Assembly (NCBI RefSeq): GCF_905220365.1
Contig: NC_061140.1
Location: 1,428,501 to 1,492,500, forward strand
Source: Vanessa cardui
Lineage: Eukaryota; Arthropoda; Insecta; Lepidoptera; Nymphalidae
DNA: 64,000 nucleotides
Direction of reading: 5' to 3'
Below, in pieces: positions 32,553 through 43,695 of the stretch (the stretch's first letter is position 1; every line of letters begins with the position of its first letter). Position numbers and translations under genes: made by a program. The notes under the pieces were generated by a model. That model ran no database searches. It saw only the letters and a program-made list of their open reading frames with translations, and had not been told where the DNA came from.

Positions 32553-32604
32553 GACAAATGGGCTCGGAATAGTCACCAGTTATGAACATTTGCATTATAA
32601 GAAA

Positions 32605-32828
32605 TAGTCGCGTTGCTAGGTGAGGAAGGGCCCGGTACATAGAAAAAGAATCGCGCCCTCTTTCCCACCCATCTTCTTCCATCTTTAACTAATAATTACC
32701 CTTTAAAATTATAGATACCAAATAAGAAATCTTGTGCGCAGAGTCATTTTCTAGCGCCAGAAGCTTAAGGTTAGGTTTAGAGCCCCCCCTGAACTCCAGG
32801 CCCTGGCCCTACGATAGCTACGCCACTG
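32605..32828 (+). mobile_element. hAT-like MITE inside SINE-B
   Basis: The 224-base element ends in GATAGCTACGCCACTG and begins (T/C)AGTCGCGTTGCTAGGTG, imperfect inverted repeats of about 15 bases. ATAAGAAA flanks it on both sides (32597-32604 and 32829-32836), an exact 8-base duplication as made by hAT-group transposases. The interior matches the complement of 38687-38904, including TTTAACTAATAATTACC and TTATAGATACCAAAT. Confidence 0.85.
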
Positions 32829-32884
32829 ATAAGAAATATTAACCATTCCATCTACAAATGCACTACCAACCTTGGGTACTAAGA

Positions 32885-33014
32885 TGAAACTATTGGAGCG
32901 ATACTGCTGGTTTTTTAGTGGGAATCCCAGTGCAATTAGTGTCGGTCAGTCGCACATACTCTCCTAATATGAAGGCATTGTACACACGTTATTTCAACAA
33001 GAACGAATTCAAGT
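32885..33014. repeat. insertion carrying a motif shared with 50.5 kb
   Basis: GCGATACTGCTGGTTTTTTA followed by GTGGGAATCCCAGTGCA resembles GGTACCGCTGGTTTTTTA and GTGGGCAAACCCTGGGCGCA at 50.52 kb. It interrupts the SINE-B copy. The element to which the motif belongs is not known to me. Confidence 0.45.
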
Positions 33015-33169
33015 TACTACCGCACTAAACCTTCCAACGAAACAATCCAATATTGCTCTCTGGCAGTATCAAATGAGTAGATAGTAGGTACCTACCTAGA
33101 CGGGTATGTACGAAGCCTTACCAGTAAATAAAGCTGTATAAACTTTAGAGTTGAATTTATTCCTAGACA

Positions 33170-33412
33170 AGCTGTTACCCACAGCTTTGCTCGTCTAGAA
33201 TATGAATATTTCTACAAATTAAATTAAAATATTACACTGATGTAACCTCTTTATTTACAACACTTCTTCCAATTAAAAAGTAGCCCATGGCCTTTCTTAG
33301 GCTCTATACAATTTGTGTGCTAAATTTCATTAAAATCGGTCCAGTAGTTTTAGCGTGAAAGCGAGACAGGCAGACAGAGCAACTTTCGCATGTATAATAT
33401 AAGTATGGATGA
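33170..33412 (-). repeat. CTAGT-1-like repeat with an internal insertion
   Basis: It begins GTTACCCACAGCTTTGCTCG and later AAAAAGTAGCCCATGGCCTT, AAATTTCATTAAAATCGGTC, CAGTAGTTTTAGCGTGAAAG and TTTCGCATGTATAATATAAG. About 50 bases near 33210-33270 are unlike the other copies. Confidence 0.6.
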
Positions 33413-33652
33413 AATTTAAATTGACCAAATACATATAATCGGAAATGTGTTGACGAACACTCAATTTGCGTTTATAAAGTGCAAATTTCATTATTAGTTT
33501 ATTTGGAAATCGACATATATTGTACCATTTGTATCAATTAATATTGAGGAGTATTCAAGTGTGCAAATATTAATTCAAATCAATTGTTAGTAGTACCAAC
33601 TGATATGTCACACTAATTTAACATCTTTTTAACATTTTAAAATCTTCAGCCA

Positions 33653-33790
33653 CGGTGGAGTGACGATATACGCAAGGCGGCAGGCAGGAGCTGGATGCGA
33701 GTAGCCGGAGAAAGACCACAGTGGCGTGCACTGGGAGAGGCTTATGTTCAGCAGTGGACAAAAACGGGCTGATGATGTGATGTGATGTGA
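33653..33790 (+). mobile_element. 3' end of an RTE-type LINE with microsatellite tail
   Basis: The translated frame is intact and reads RWSDDIRKAAGRSWMRVAGE, then WRALGEAYVQQWTKTG and a stop, which is the very C-terminus of the RTE-type protein. It runs into a TGATGATGTGATGTGATGTGA tail (about 33768-33790). The 5' truncation leaves only about 38 codons. The same end, more decayed, is at 54.07-54.24 kb. Confidence 0.85.
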
Positions 33791-34200
33791 ACATCTTTTT
33801 TGGTTTACAAAAAGGAAAAAAAAAATGTAATATAATACCTTAAACTTTGAAATAATGTTTCAGTCAAGTAGAATATTCCGAAATCTTATTTTTTTTAAAT
33901 AAATTAATGCATATAATTTAATATATGAATTGTTAGCAGTGGAAGCTAATAGCCTTAGATGTTAAAAAGCGACCTTCTGTAAATAATTAAAAAAATCAAA
34001 CTTAAATTCTAAGTGTGTATACACTTAAAATTAAAATTGTGTTACAAAATATGCCGAAGACGATGACTTCAAGGTACAAATGTGTTATAACTTATGTAAG
34101 CGACTAAATTTTCGTAATTTATTCATTGTCCGGTACGAATAATTACGTTCAAACCTAATCTAACCATAGTAAAACAATAAAATCGCTAAATCCATATTAA
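33791..34200. other. unassigned AT-rich sequence
   Basis: No repeat or frame was recognised. Confidence 0.4.
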
Positions 34201-34275
34201 CGACCTCCGTGGTCGAGTGGTGTGTACACCAGTTTTAAGTACTGACGTACTCCGACGTCCCGGGTTCGATTCATA
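34201..34275 (+). repeat. SINE-C head fragment
   Basis: This is an excellent head: A box TGGTCGAGTGG and B box GGTTCGATTC. It is cut right after the B box. Confidence 0.8.
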
Positions 34276-34314
34276 ATTTTTTTCCATAAAAATATATGTT
34301 TTCCAAATTGCTGT

Positions 34315-34447
34315 TGTCTGTCTTACGCTATTTCACGACTTAACCCCTGAACCGACTTTCATCATATTTGGTTTGAAGAAAAATTGAACTTCAAGAAAGG
34401 CTATTTTTTGTCTAACACATTACACTCTAAAACTACCAGTAGTTAAT
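34315..34447 (+). repeat. CTAGT-1 repeat
   Basis: GCTATTTCACGACTTAACCC, CTGAACCGACTTTCATCATA, CTTCAAGAAAGGCTATTTTT, then CTAACACATTACACTCTAAA and CCAGTAGTT. The GC-rich block before the end is deleted. Confidence 0.6.
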
Positions 34448-35950
34448 AAATAAACGATTAAACTTCACCGGTTTTATCAATGCTACGTATACCGTTATCA
34501 CGGCTGCAATAGAGGCATGCATTGGACATTTATTCATGAAATTGTGTTTTATGATTTAGATCGTTAACTGTAAAATATTACAATGTGAACTGGGTACTTC
34601 GAAAATGGTGAGCGCAGAGCAATTTGAACTTTGAAACTTGGGTGTTAAGGAGGAATTTCCTTGTGAGTATACATGAAATAAATTACAATAAACATATTTG
34701 GTATCAAAATAGAATAGAATATTGAGACACAGTGTCACTTTTATAACAATTCCGAAATATTATTACAATATTTATATGAGATAACGACGTTCGTTGTTTA
34801 TACGTTCAGAATTCTTGAAAATCGATTTAAACCTTTTCAAAATTATAGTTATACCAATTAGAAAAAAACCCCACTTTTAGGAATTTTCTCTTTCCTCCCC
34901 CTCCTTTTTTCTACCACTAGTTAAACGACTTAATTACTAGTTCATTATTGGCATAGGAATTCAAAACGGAAAACTGCTTGCTTGCGGCTATTCTCTTCAT
35001 GATTTTTTATTGACACAACAAAATATTGTCGAGGTGTGAGATTTCTTTCGACGTTTTCCACACGTATATGTATAATTTTCAGTTATTGAATATTTTCGCA
35101 GTTATCTGAATGTCTTTTTCTGAAATAAAATTGTTAAATATTTATATTTAATTATATAAATATTATAACGACACTAAATAAATGTGCCTTTTTATGTAGA
35201 TAAATTAAATATTACACAAAACGGTACACATTACAATAAAGTAGAACTCTTCTTTAACCAATAATTAATTTAAGAGTAAGAAACGTATATATTATATAAG
35301 AATATATCTATGTGAATTTAAAATAAAAATTTTAATTTTTTATTTTTATTAAAATAAAAATCTTTAGTAATAAAAGGTGGTAACCCTTGCAAAGTCAAAA
35401 ATAAAAGAGCTTAGGGGACATTATTCAATAATTTTCTTATACGAGTAAGATACATGAATAGTAATATCTCGATTATTTCCGACAATTTTTCGGTAGCACT
35501 ACTATTAGGTCCATCGTATGGAAATGACGACTCAAAGATTCTCTTTGAGCAAACTATATTTTCATTTTGAAAAAATCCTGCCCATTCGTCTCTCCTTGTT
35601 AATGCGACAAGGTTCAAAAATAGAACATAAATGCTTTATACAATAACAACTGTAGAGTCAAAGTCGGGTTGTAAAAATAATGCTGTAATCACTAGCATAC
35701 ATAATTCTATTAAAATTTGATCTTCCCATTTCAAATACTTGAGTGATAATCTAATAAAAATTATGATGTAATTATGTAAATTACCTCTACCTTCGCAAGC
35801 TTGGAAAGGCTCTAACTTACACGTGTTGTCGAAAATTACCTTTAAGAAGAAATATCAGTAAGGTTATAAGCGACATTTTCACTTTTAATTACTTGTATGT
35901 GTCACATTCATAGTCATTGATGGAGATATTGCCAGGTGACGTGAAGAGTC
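34448..35950. other. 1.5-kb AT-rich stretch without recognised repeats
   Basis: Runs of TTTATTTT and AAATAAAA dominate near 35290-35370. Small minus-strand frames at 34556-34738 and 35411-35617 have no recognisable content. This is one of two long repeat-poor stretches. Confidence 0.45.
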
Positions 35951-36222
35951 TAGAGGCGTGATGGCCCAGTGATTAGAATGCGTGTATTTTAACCGATGAT
36001 TGCGGGTTCAAGGCAAACACCACTGAATATTCATGCCCTTAATTAGTGTTTATAATTCATCTTGTGCTCGGTGAAACCTGCATGTGTCTAATATCACAGA
36101 AATTCTGCCACATGTGTATTGCACCAACCCGCATTGAAACAGCGTAGTGGAATATGTTCCAAACCTTCTCATAAAAGGGAGAGGAGGCCTTAGCCCAGCA
36201 GTAGAAATTTACAGGTTGTTTG
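35951..36222 (+). mobile_element. SINE-A copy
   Basis: The head is GGCGTGATGGCCCAGTG with the AATATTCATGCC variant block. There is a short deletion after CTCGGTGAAACC, and it ends AGTAGAAATTTACAGGTTGTT. Confidence 0.87.
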
Positions 36223-36242
36223 TGTGAAAATAATAAATAAAT

Positions 36243-36468
36243 AAATATGAGACAACATCACATACATTACTCTGATCCCAATGTAAGTAGCTGAAGCACT
36301 TGTGTTATGGAAATCAGAAGTAACGACGGTACCACAAACACCCAGACCCAAGACAACATAGAAAACTAATGGTAATCTACATCGACTCGGCCGGGAATCG
36401 AACCCGGGACCTCAGAGTGGCGTACCCATGAAAACCGGTGTACACACCACTCGACCATGGAGGTCGTC
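36243..36468 (-). mobile_element. SINE-C copy, full length
   Basis: The minus strand has head GACGACCTCCATGGTCGAG, B box GGTTCGATTCCC and the body to GATGTTGTCTCATATTTATT. The (ATTT)n tail is seen as AATAAATAAATAAATA at about 36230-36246. Confidence 0.92.
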
Positions 36469-37610
36469 AAAGTATAGATGAGGTGTGTGAGTGTCAGTAC
36501 TTACTGATTTACTATCTGTGATCTGTTTATTTGTGAGTTTTGACTCATTTTGTCCATTCGCCTCGTTTTGCACGACTTGAAAAGACATCTGAAGACGTAA
36601 ACTATAATCCATTTCATGAAAGCAAAGCTCAAGTGAAATAACTGTTAAATCATTATCTTCACAATATAATTATGACATCGTCTAGACCATTGTTGTGTTA
36701 TGTCTTTATTCCTGACGATAGATCCATATGACCATAATAATAATTGGTACATGAAAAACACAGACAAGACGTCAGAAATGAGGCTACATGTGGCGAGTTC
36801 AATGATACCCTATACCAATAAGTATGATATGATGTGAACTACTAGTTCACTACTAATGATGCTGAACTGTTTCGAAATGTTTACAAATAAAATATAAAAA
36901 GTGCAACTCGAAACGAACATTAATGTATTTTCTCAATGCAGCATATGAAACAAATAGAAAAACGCCATCGCGATGTAGAAATATCAAAGATTAGACGTAA
37001 GGCCATATAGTTATCATAGATAACAATTAGTAACATATTGCATAAAAATTGAGAAATATTATTTTCGGATTTACTATACAGAACGATTCTACTGAATATA
37101 AAAAAAGTCTCCAGTGACATTTGTTTGAAACGAACTCACCAAAAAAGACAAACTAAATTCGAAACATTTATATGACATAATTATTATTAAAAACAGAAAA
37201 ACCCAAAATGGAGAAAAGCTTTTTCCGTTCATGTTGGTTCACTCTCCTGTAAGCCGCGTAAAAGAACTTCGTTCGAAAACATTCCATTCCTATAAAAATG
37301 AGCTAATTTCAACCAACAAACATTCTGCAAATTTTCGGGACAGTGTATACGCTTCAACGACTTCTGTTCCATATTATACTCCAGAGGAAATTGTACAGCG
37401 TTACGTTAATTGATTTTCCAATACCTGAAGCAACAATTGCTTTCAATAATGCGGTATAATTCATTTTACAGTACACATGCTGTATGAATATATGGGGGTT
37501 ACGAATATACGAACCCACCAATTCCCAGCCACGGTTCATTATTGTTTTCATTGAACTCTCAAACATTGAATTAGTAACGGCTCGTAAATATTCTACTGTT
37601 GTATATAAGC
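36469..37610. other. unassigned sequence
   Basis: Small frames on both strands (60-70 codons) have no recognisable content. No repeat family was seen. Confidence 0.4.
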
Positions 37611-37895
37611 AGAGCTGAGATGGCCCAGTCGTTACAACGCCTGCATCTTAACCGATGATTTCGCGTTCAAAACCAGGCATGAACCATTTATATATGTGCT
37701 TAATTTGCGTTTATAATTCATCTCGAACTCGGTGGTGAAGGAAAACATCGTGACGAAACCTGCATGTGTCTAATTTCATCGAAATTCTGCCACATGTGCA
37801 TTCCACCAACCGGCATTGGAACAACGTGGTGGAATATGTTACTGTAGTGGAGGCCTTAGCCCGGCAGTGGGAAAATTACAGACTGTTACTTTTTT
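37611..37895 (+). mobile_element. SINE-A copy
   Basis: The head is GAGCTGAGATGGCCCAG, the variant block TATATATGTGC, and the tail TTACTTTTTTTTC. A deletion near the 3' part joins GGAATATGTTACTGTAG to GGAGGCC. GTATATAAG-like flanks may be the target duplication. Confidence 0.88.
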
Positions 37896-37914
37896 TTCAG
37901 TATATATAAGTCTC

Positions 37915-38090
37915 GTGTTTAGATGGTTTGGATTAGTAGTTACAATGCGTTTATCTTCTCGCCGATTGAGAATTGAAACCCAGGAATTTTCATGTGATTA
38001 ATTTGTGTCTATAATTCATCTAGTGCTCGGTGGTAAAGATAACATCGAGAGGCATCCTACATGTGTTTAATTTCAACGAAATTCTTGGAT
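37915..38090 (+). repeat. SINE-A 5' part, decayed
   Basis: TTTAGATGGTTTGGATTAGT, GAATTGAAACCCAGG, TTTCATGTGATTAATTTGTG and CTAGTGCTCGGTGG follow SINE-A order up to TTTCAACGAAATTC, directly behind the previous copy. It is an older element of the same family. Confidence 0.65.
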
Positions 38091-38678
38091 ATAACTTATT
38101 GGATATAACCCATTTTAAGTATATATATGCACACGAGAAGTATTCACAAATAATAATGATTATAATAAATGTAATTTCTTTAATATATCACACTACTTTA
38201 ACACTTACACATTCAAATGATATTCATAATTTAATGCAATCAGATATGTACTGTAATATTAACAAAATAAGGTGTGAATTTGTCTGTCTATTTCACCATG
38301 TTTATTACATGCCGGTGCGCGCGCATCATAAAAATGAACACTCATAATTTTTTCATACGTAAGGAAGCATAACTTCGAAAAGTTTTCAACTCATTTTTAT
38401 TTAACTTTACCTCATCATATTTAAACAAGGCCGTGTTCATCTCTAATTGGTAACATATAGTGTATATTTTAATGGAAGTTGTATTGATTGTACCGTTAAA
38501 GATTTATGAAATAAAGGAATATTTTTATTGAGGATGTTGATATTAAACGAACGAATTTTATATCTTTAACAGATTTTTTCATTGAGTTATTTTTAACAGA
38601 TTTATACATGTTATTTATACCTAAATACATTTGTATTTAATTTAGGCGCATAGATTAAACCGACCCGTTACCCTCCAA
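38091..38678. other. unassigned AT-rich sequence
   Basis: The 105-codon frame 38030-38347 runs out of the SINE and has no independent content. Confidence 0.4.
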
Positions 38679-38686
38679 GCAATACA

Positions 38687-38904
38687 CAGTGGCGTAGCTG
38701 TCGTAGGTGGTGCAGTGTACCAGGGCCCCGGACTTCAGGGGACCCGCTAAACTAAACCTTAAGGTTCTAAAGCTAGAAAATCATGACTCTGCACACAAGT
38801 TTTTTCATTTGGTATTTATAATTTTAAAAGGTAATTATAAGTTAAAGAGGGATGGGAAAGAGAGGGTTAGGGCTCGATTCTTTTTCCACCTAGCTACGCC
38901 ACTG
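38687..38904 (-). mobile_element. hAT-like MITE
   Basis: It begins CAGTGGCGTAGCT and ends AGCTACGCCACTG, a perfect 13-base terminal inverted repeat. The 218-base body is the complement of the copy at 32605-32828. Flanks GCAATACA and ATAATATA agree at five of eight positions, consistent with an old 8-base duplication. No transposase is encoded. Confidence 0.85.
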
Positions 38905-38912
38905 ATAATATA

Positions 38913-39979
38913 CATATAATTTCGCTTATAATAATAAGAAAGTAATAAACTTTTCTATCTGTGATATTTTTATTTAAATTGGATTAGTCCCTTCGACTTA
39001 CACACGTATAGAATACTATACATAATTATTAGTTACTTTACTATTTACAAAAAAAACAAATTCGACCTCCTTGTAATATTATTAATATGTAGCGATCGGA
39101 CCCGATTTTTTATGGATGATAATGGTTTATTAATAATGATTTTTGATGTATAATATTTTTTATAGCTGTCAAAAAAAGTTAACTAACCCTAATTTTTACA
39201 CTTGTAGATATTATAATATCAGTAGGTATTATAATATTAAACAAACAATAAATGTTATCAGTGCCCAATGGTTCAGAGAAAAGAATTTATAAATAAAAAA
39301 TTAAAACTAAGGCAAACCGTCGAATTAAAAAATTTTAGAAATATTTCGTCACGAGAAATGTAATTTCCTTTACTTTATTTCAAAGTTTTACTATTCCGAG
39401 ATCCTGGGTACAAACTCCGGGTTGAGCTAATTTTTTTAGGCAATACCAATGCCTATTCAACGGAACTACTAATTATTTTGCAATTTACCCCTTTAAGCTT
39501 AATGCTTGTGGTAGAAGTTGGATCAATAATAGCCCAAGGGCTCATGATCGATCGTACGATTTTTGACTTTTCTAGATGGCCCTTAAACACACGATTAATA
39601 ATAAACGCTTAAGTAATAAAAAGTGTTTTAGTCGAAAAATTTTTTGTTTCAATCGTAAATGGCCACTTTGTTCCTGAATGCCATAGTAAGTACCTATACT
39701 ACACATTATATTAGAGTATTTTATTTATACATCCCACCCGTGTAAAGCTGGAGCGGATCACGTAAAATTATATAATGATAATATACTGTTAAGCTGTTAG
39801 ATTAAAATCACGTGATTTAATTGGATATTAATATTTCAGCATAAACAATACTATTAGGATAATAATAAACGAATATTGTTTTGTGACAGAAAAACCCGAT
39901 CAGTTCAATTGGATGAATTGGATTTAAACAATACAAGCTGATTATATTAAAACAACATAAGTGAATACATAATTAAAAA
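38913..39979. other. unassigned AT-rich sequence
   Basis: CCCACCCGTGTAAAGCTGG at about 39736-39754 resembles a worn CTAGT-3 end. Otherwise nothing was recognised. Confidence 0.4.
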
Positions 39980-40272
39980 AAGTAAAGTAACTAAAGTAAC
40001 AGCCTGTAAATTTCTCACTGCTGAGATAAGGCCTCCTCTCCATTTGAGGAGAAGGTTTGGAACATATTCAACCAGCTGTTCCAACACGAGTTGGTGGAAT
40101 ACACATGTGGCAGAATTTCTATTAAATTAGATACATGCAGGGTTCTCACGATGTTTTCCTTCACCGATCACGAGCTGATAAACACAAATTAAGCACATGA
40201 ATATTCAGTGGTGCTTATTGGTTTGACTCCGCAATCATCGGTTAATATGCACGCGTTCTTACCACTAAACAT
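39980..40272 (-). mobile_element. SINE-A copy
   Basis: The tail reads AAAGTAAAGTAACTAAAGTAA on the plus strand, a TTACTTT-type tail combined with the AATATTCATGTG block. The head ends near GTTCTTACCACTAAACAT and has lost its final bases. Confidence 0.87.
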
Positions 40273-40690
40273 AGTTAAAGCACTTCCTATTTCACGTACT
40301 TATAAGTAAATTATTCTCATAATTAATTCCTTAGTGTGATATAATGTACTAAGAACCTAAGTACTAAATTCCAAGTTTGTAATTGTTGAAGTATTAGTGG
40401 TAATGTAATCCTCAGCTCCCGAAAGCGCAACCATTCTCCTGCGAAGATTACAAAATATACTCTTAGTTTACACTAACATAGTATCTTAATTAATTTTACC
40501 TACAAGCACTACTTATAGTCTATCCAACAAGATAAGAACATATGACATCCAGTTGAAGTGATCATTGGTCCAAATTAATCCATAATACGCTTCATGGATT
40601 TGCGAAAAAGTAGCGTTAGGAATGTCGACGAAACTGTTATCGGAAATTCATTTTAAGACAAAATAAGTAGCTAATGTGTGTGCAATAATA
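40273..40690. other. unassigned sequence
   Basis: No repeat or coding feature was recognised. Confidence 0.4.
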
Positions 40691-41010
40691 GTGTAATATA
40701 ACAACAACAACAACAGCCTGTAAATTCCCACTGCTGGTCTAAAGGCCTCCTCTCCCTTTTTGAGGAGAAGGTATGGAACATATTCCACCACACTGTTCCA
40801 ATTCGGGTTGGTGGAATACACATGTGGCAGAATTTCTATGAAATTTGTCACATGCAGGTTTCCTCACGGTGTTTTCCTTCACAGACTGAGCACGAGATGA
40901 ATTATAAAGACAATATAACACATGAAGCAGCGGTGCTTGCCTGGGTTTGAACCCGCAATCATCAGTTAAGATGCTCGCGTTCTAACCACTGGGCCATCTC
41001 GATTCTAGTA
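40691..41010 (-). mobile_element. SINE-A copy, well preserved
   Basis: The minus strand has head GAATCGAGATGGCCCAGTGG, variant block GCTGCTTCATGTG and a tail of five TTG units. It belongs to the same subfamily as 31313, 57462 and 59255. Confidence 0.92.
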
Positions 41011-41289
41011 TAACACATATTACAAGCTACCTGTGTCCGCGACTATGTGCGCGTTTAATTTTGTGCATATTTATGCTATCACCATACCATATTTACAACA
41101 AAGGTAAGATTTTGTGCATATTTGTTTGATTCAATAGCCTTCATAAAACAAATGCAATCGAACCACCAAATAGGAGTACTTCAAACTGGTTGAAATAGCG
41201 ATCAAGATTAGAGCTAAGAGCGCATTTACGGAGTTTAAAGTTATATTTATTTATACGCGAAGATAGCCAAAAACTTGTAAGCAATAAAT

Positions 41290-41492
41290 AAATTTTGGAC
41301 AACATCACATACATTACTCTGATCCCAATGTAAGTAACTAATTAGTGAAGCACTTTTGGTATGTAAAATCAGAAGTAACGACGGTACCACAACCACCCAA
41401 ACCGAAGACAACATAGAAACTAATGAACTTTTTCTACATCAACTCGGCCAGGATCGAATCCGGGACCTCGGAGTGGCGTACCCATGAAAACT
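41290..41492 (-). mobile_element. SINE-C copy lacking the first head bases
   Basis: From GTGGCGTACCCATGAAAAC (head side) to TTTTGGACAACATCACATAC. The A-box end of the head is missing; AATAAATAAA at 41284 is the tail. Confidence 0.85.
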
Positions 41493-41925
41493 ACAACTTT
41501 TTTAGAATAAGTTATTAATCTTTCTTAGACAAATGAAAAGAAATATACTCCATACTTTATCAACGGTTTTTGAAAACTGATGTGTCAGCAACTGAGATCC
41601 GGTCGCTCGTTCTAGTATCACTTACCTACACTTTCCAGCTCCTGAGAAGAATAATGATTTGTATTTAAAGAAATTGGCCATCGATAAAAATAACGTTGTA
41701 TCAAATTGACCGATAAAGATACCTTTGACTTGCTCTTTTTCTCAATAAGACTCACGAGGCTTCGAAGGAAATGACGCTTCAAATCGTTTCCAATATTTCT
41801 GAAAACCTTCATAAGCATTGCCTCGTATATTCTGGTTATTTATTTTCGCAGACCAGTTGTAACTGGTTTTGACCGTTTAATTTAATATATATTTCAAAAG
41901 TTTAGATCGAATTTATTGAATGCAA
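41493..41925. other. unassigned sequence
   Basis: The 66-codon minus frame at 41618-41818 has no recognisable content. Confidence 0.4.
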
Positions 41926-42078
41926 GTTTTAGCCCGCGGAATCGCTTGGGTTTTGGCTTGATCGTTTGGTGTTGAGGTCTTATTTGGGGTTCAAGATTTT
42001 TTAGTACCAAAATTTCATCAAATTCGATTTAATATACATCGACAAAAAGACAAAGTAAGTTTCGCATTTATAATATTT
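41926..42078 (-). repeat. CTAGT-1 repeat, decayed
   Basis: AAGTTTTAGCCCGCGGAATC, GGGGTTCAAGATTTTTTAG, TTTCATCAAATTCGATTTA and TTTCGCATTTATAATATTTG keep the family order. The CTAGT end has drifted to CAAGTTTTA. Confidence 0.6.
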
Positions 42079-42274
42079 GTAAAGAATATAAACCTCCGTG
42101 ATTCGGTTTATGTATTAAATATTAACATTTTTAATGTAATTAGTTACTTGTTGTAACCGCTTATAACCGGTTCAATTAAATGTTTCTTTTCGCATATATC
42201 ATTTTGTTTTAACTCACATTGTTTTTTTTTGGTGTCACCAGTCATCTTTGTGATGGAACACTGCCTGTAGATAT

Positions 42275-42470
42275 TTGAATCCATTCTCATATTATAAATG
42301 TGAAAGTAACTCTATCTGTCTGTCGATCTTTTACTGGCAAATGACTTAACCGAATTTGACAAAATTTGCTGTAAAGCAATCTTGATCTCCAAGGAAGGAC
42401 ATAGGCTCCTTTTTTCCTAACATATGACAACCTACCACCTAAAACGCACTGGAAGTTGCGGGCGAAGACT
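42275..42470 (+). repeat. CTAGT-1 repeat
   Basis: TATTATAAATGTGAAAGTAA, CTCTATCTGTCTGTCG, TCTCCAAGGAAGGACATAGG, CCTAAAACGCACTGGAAG and TTGCGGGCGAAGACTA. The final CTAGT has become CTAAT. Confidence 0.72.
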
Positions 42471-43109
42471 AATAATTAATATAAGTGGAATTTGTGATTC
42501 CATATACACCCTTTGTTGGTTCTTGATTATAATGGGCACCATAGTTGTAATTACAGATAGCTATGACATCATCATATACGTCGTATATGTCTAAACATAC
42601 TGCAGCAATTTAATTAAAATTGTTCTTCAATGGAGGGCCTCTAGTAGGTAACATACCTATCTCCCATCCTTAATATAGTATGTGGGTATCAAGAATTTGA
42701 ATGAGGAATTATTTTCATATTCTGAATTCGTGATTATATTTTATTTATTTATTGAAAATTATAAAATAAATTTACTATAAACTAGAAATTAACTATAAAA
42801 TTATTATATTTTGGCTCGCGTTAGAAAACCAGGTTAGTTTGTAATGAACGCTAACAAAATCTATCTACAGAACCCAACAATACTAGTATTGATAGCCTAC
42901 CGCAGTGGATTTGGTTGGTGGATAAAATTCCAAACCTAATCATTAAAAGACTTCGAAATTATGTTATATATATATATAAGACTATTAGACAATTTTAGGG
43001 TATGTCTGAATAATTTTAAATTTAAATTTAACATAATCACTCCTTTTATAAGATAGACGCTATATATGGATTGATGGAAATTTCACCTTTAAAGTCAAAA
43101 TTTTACAAC
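42471..43109. other. unassigned AT-rich sequence
   Basis: A TATATATATATA run lies at about 42967-42978. Nothing else was recognised. Confidence 0.4.
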
Positions 43110-43290
43110 TTCATGTGAGATGGCCCAGTGGTTAAAACGCTGCATATGTCTAATTTAATAAAAAATGTGTATTCCACCAACCCGCATTGGAGAAGCGTGG
43201 AGGAATATGTGCCAGTCCTTCTCGAAAGATAAAGGAGGCCTTAGGCCAGCAGTGGGAAATTTAAAGGCTGTTGTTGTTGTTGAATGTGAA
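43110..43290 (+). mobile_element. SINE-A copy with large internal deletion
   Basis: GTGAGATGGCCCAGTGGTTA and AAAACGCTGCATATGTCTAA join the head directly to the body, removing the B box and variant block. The 3' end GGGAAATTTAAAGGCTG with the TTGTTGTTGTTG tail is intact. Confidence 0.85.
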
Positions 43291-43684
43291 AACAAAGTCA
43301 GGATGGAAAGTCAGTTTTATTCATATACAGAAATATTTCAGTATACTGAATATGTAAGTAAAGATAACGTTATATGTATCTACTCTCAATTTAGAAAATA
43401 TGTCTATAACTTAATGTTATTTACGTTGAAAATATGCAAAAGAGTCCAATTTAGCATGAAACGAAAAAAAAGTCATTTGCATTACCAACCCTGGAAGAAA
43501 TATTAGTTCAATTTGGAACGGACATTATTAGAAAACTTTATCGTGAATATGGCTTGCTAGGGTTGCCACTTCTGTATAAATTAGGCATATTTATTTGAAA
43601 AAGAAAATTATACTTTTTATAATTTCTAAGGTAGTATTTAAATATAACCTATGTATAATGCATAAACCTTATTTTAGTATTTAG
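43291..43684. other. unassigned AT-rich sequence
   Basis: No repeat or frame was recognised apart from a short frame running out of the SINE. Confidence 0.4.
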
Positions 43685-43695
43685 TATAGTAACAT

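Larger units (their letters stand above)
32553..33130 (-). mobile_element. SINE-B copy split by two insertions
   Basis: Three separated blocks belong to one SINE-B: GACAAATGGGCTCGGAATAG to TTATAAGAAAT (32553-32604), AAGAAATATTAACCATTCCA to GGGTACTAAGATG (32830-32882), and TTACTACCGCAC to GAAGCCTTACCAG (about 33015-33127). The first gap is a hAT-like MITE. The second is about 130 bases that include a motif shared with 50.5 kb. Confidence 0.75.
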
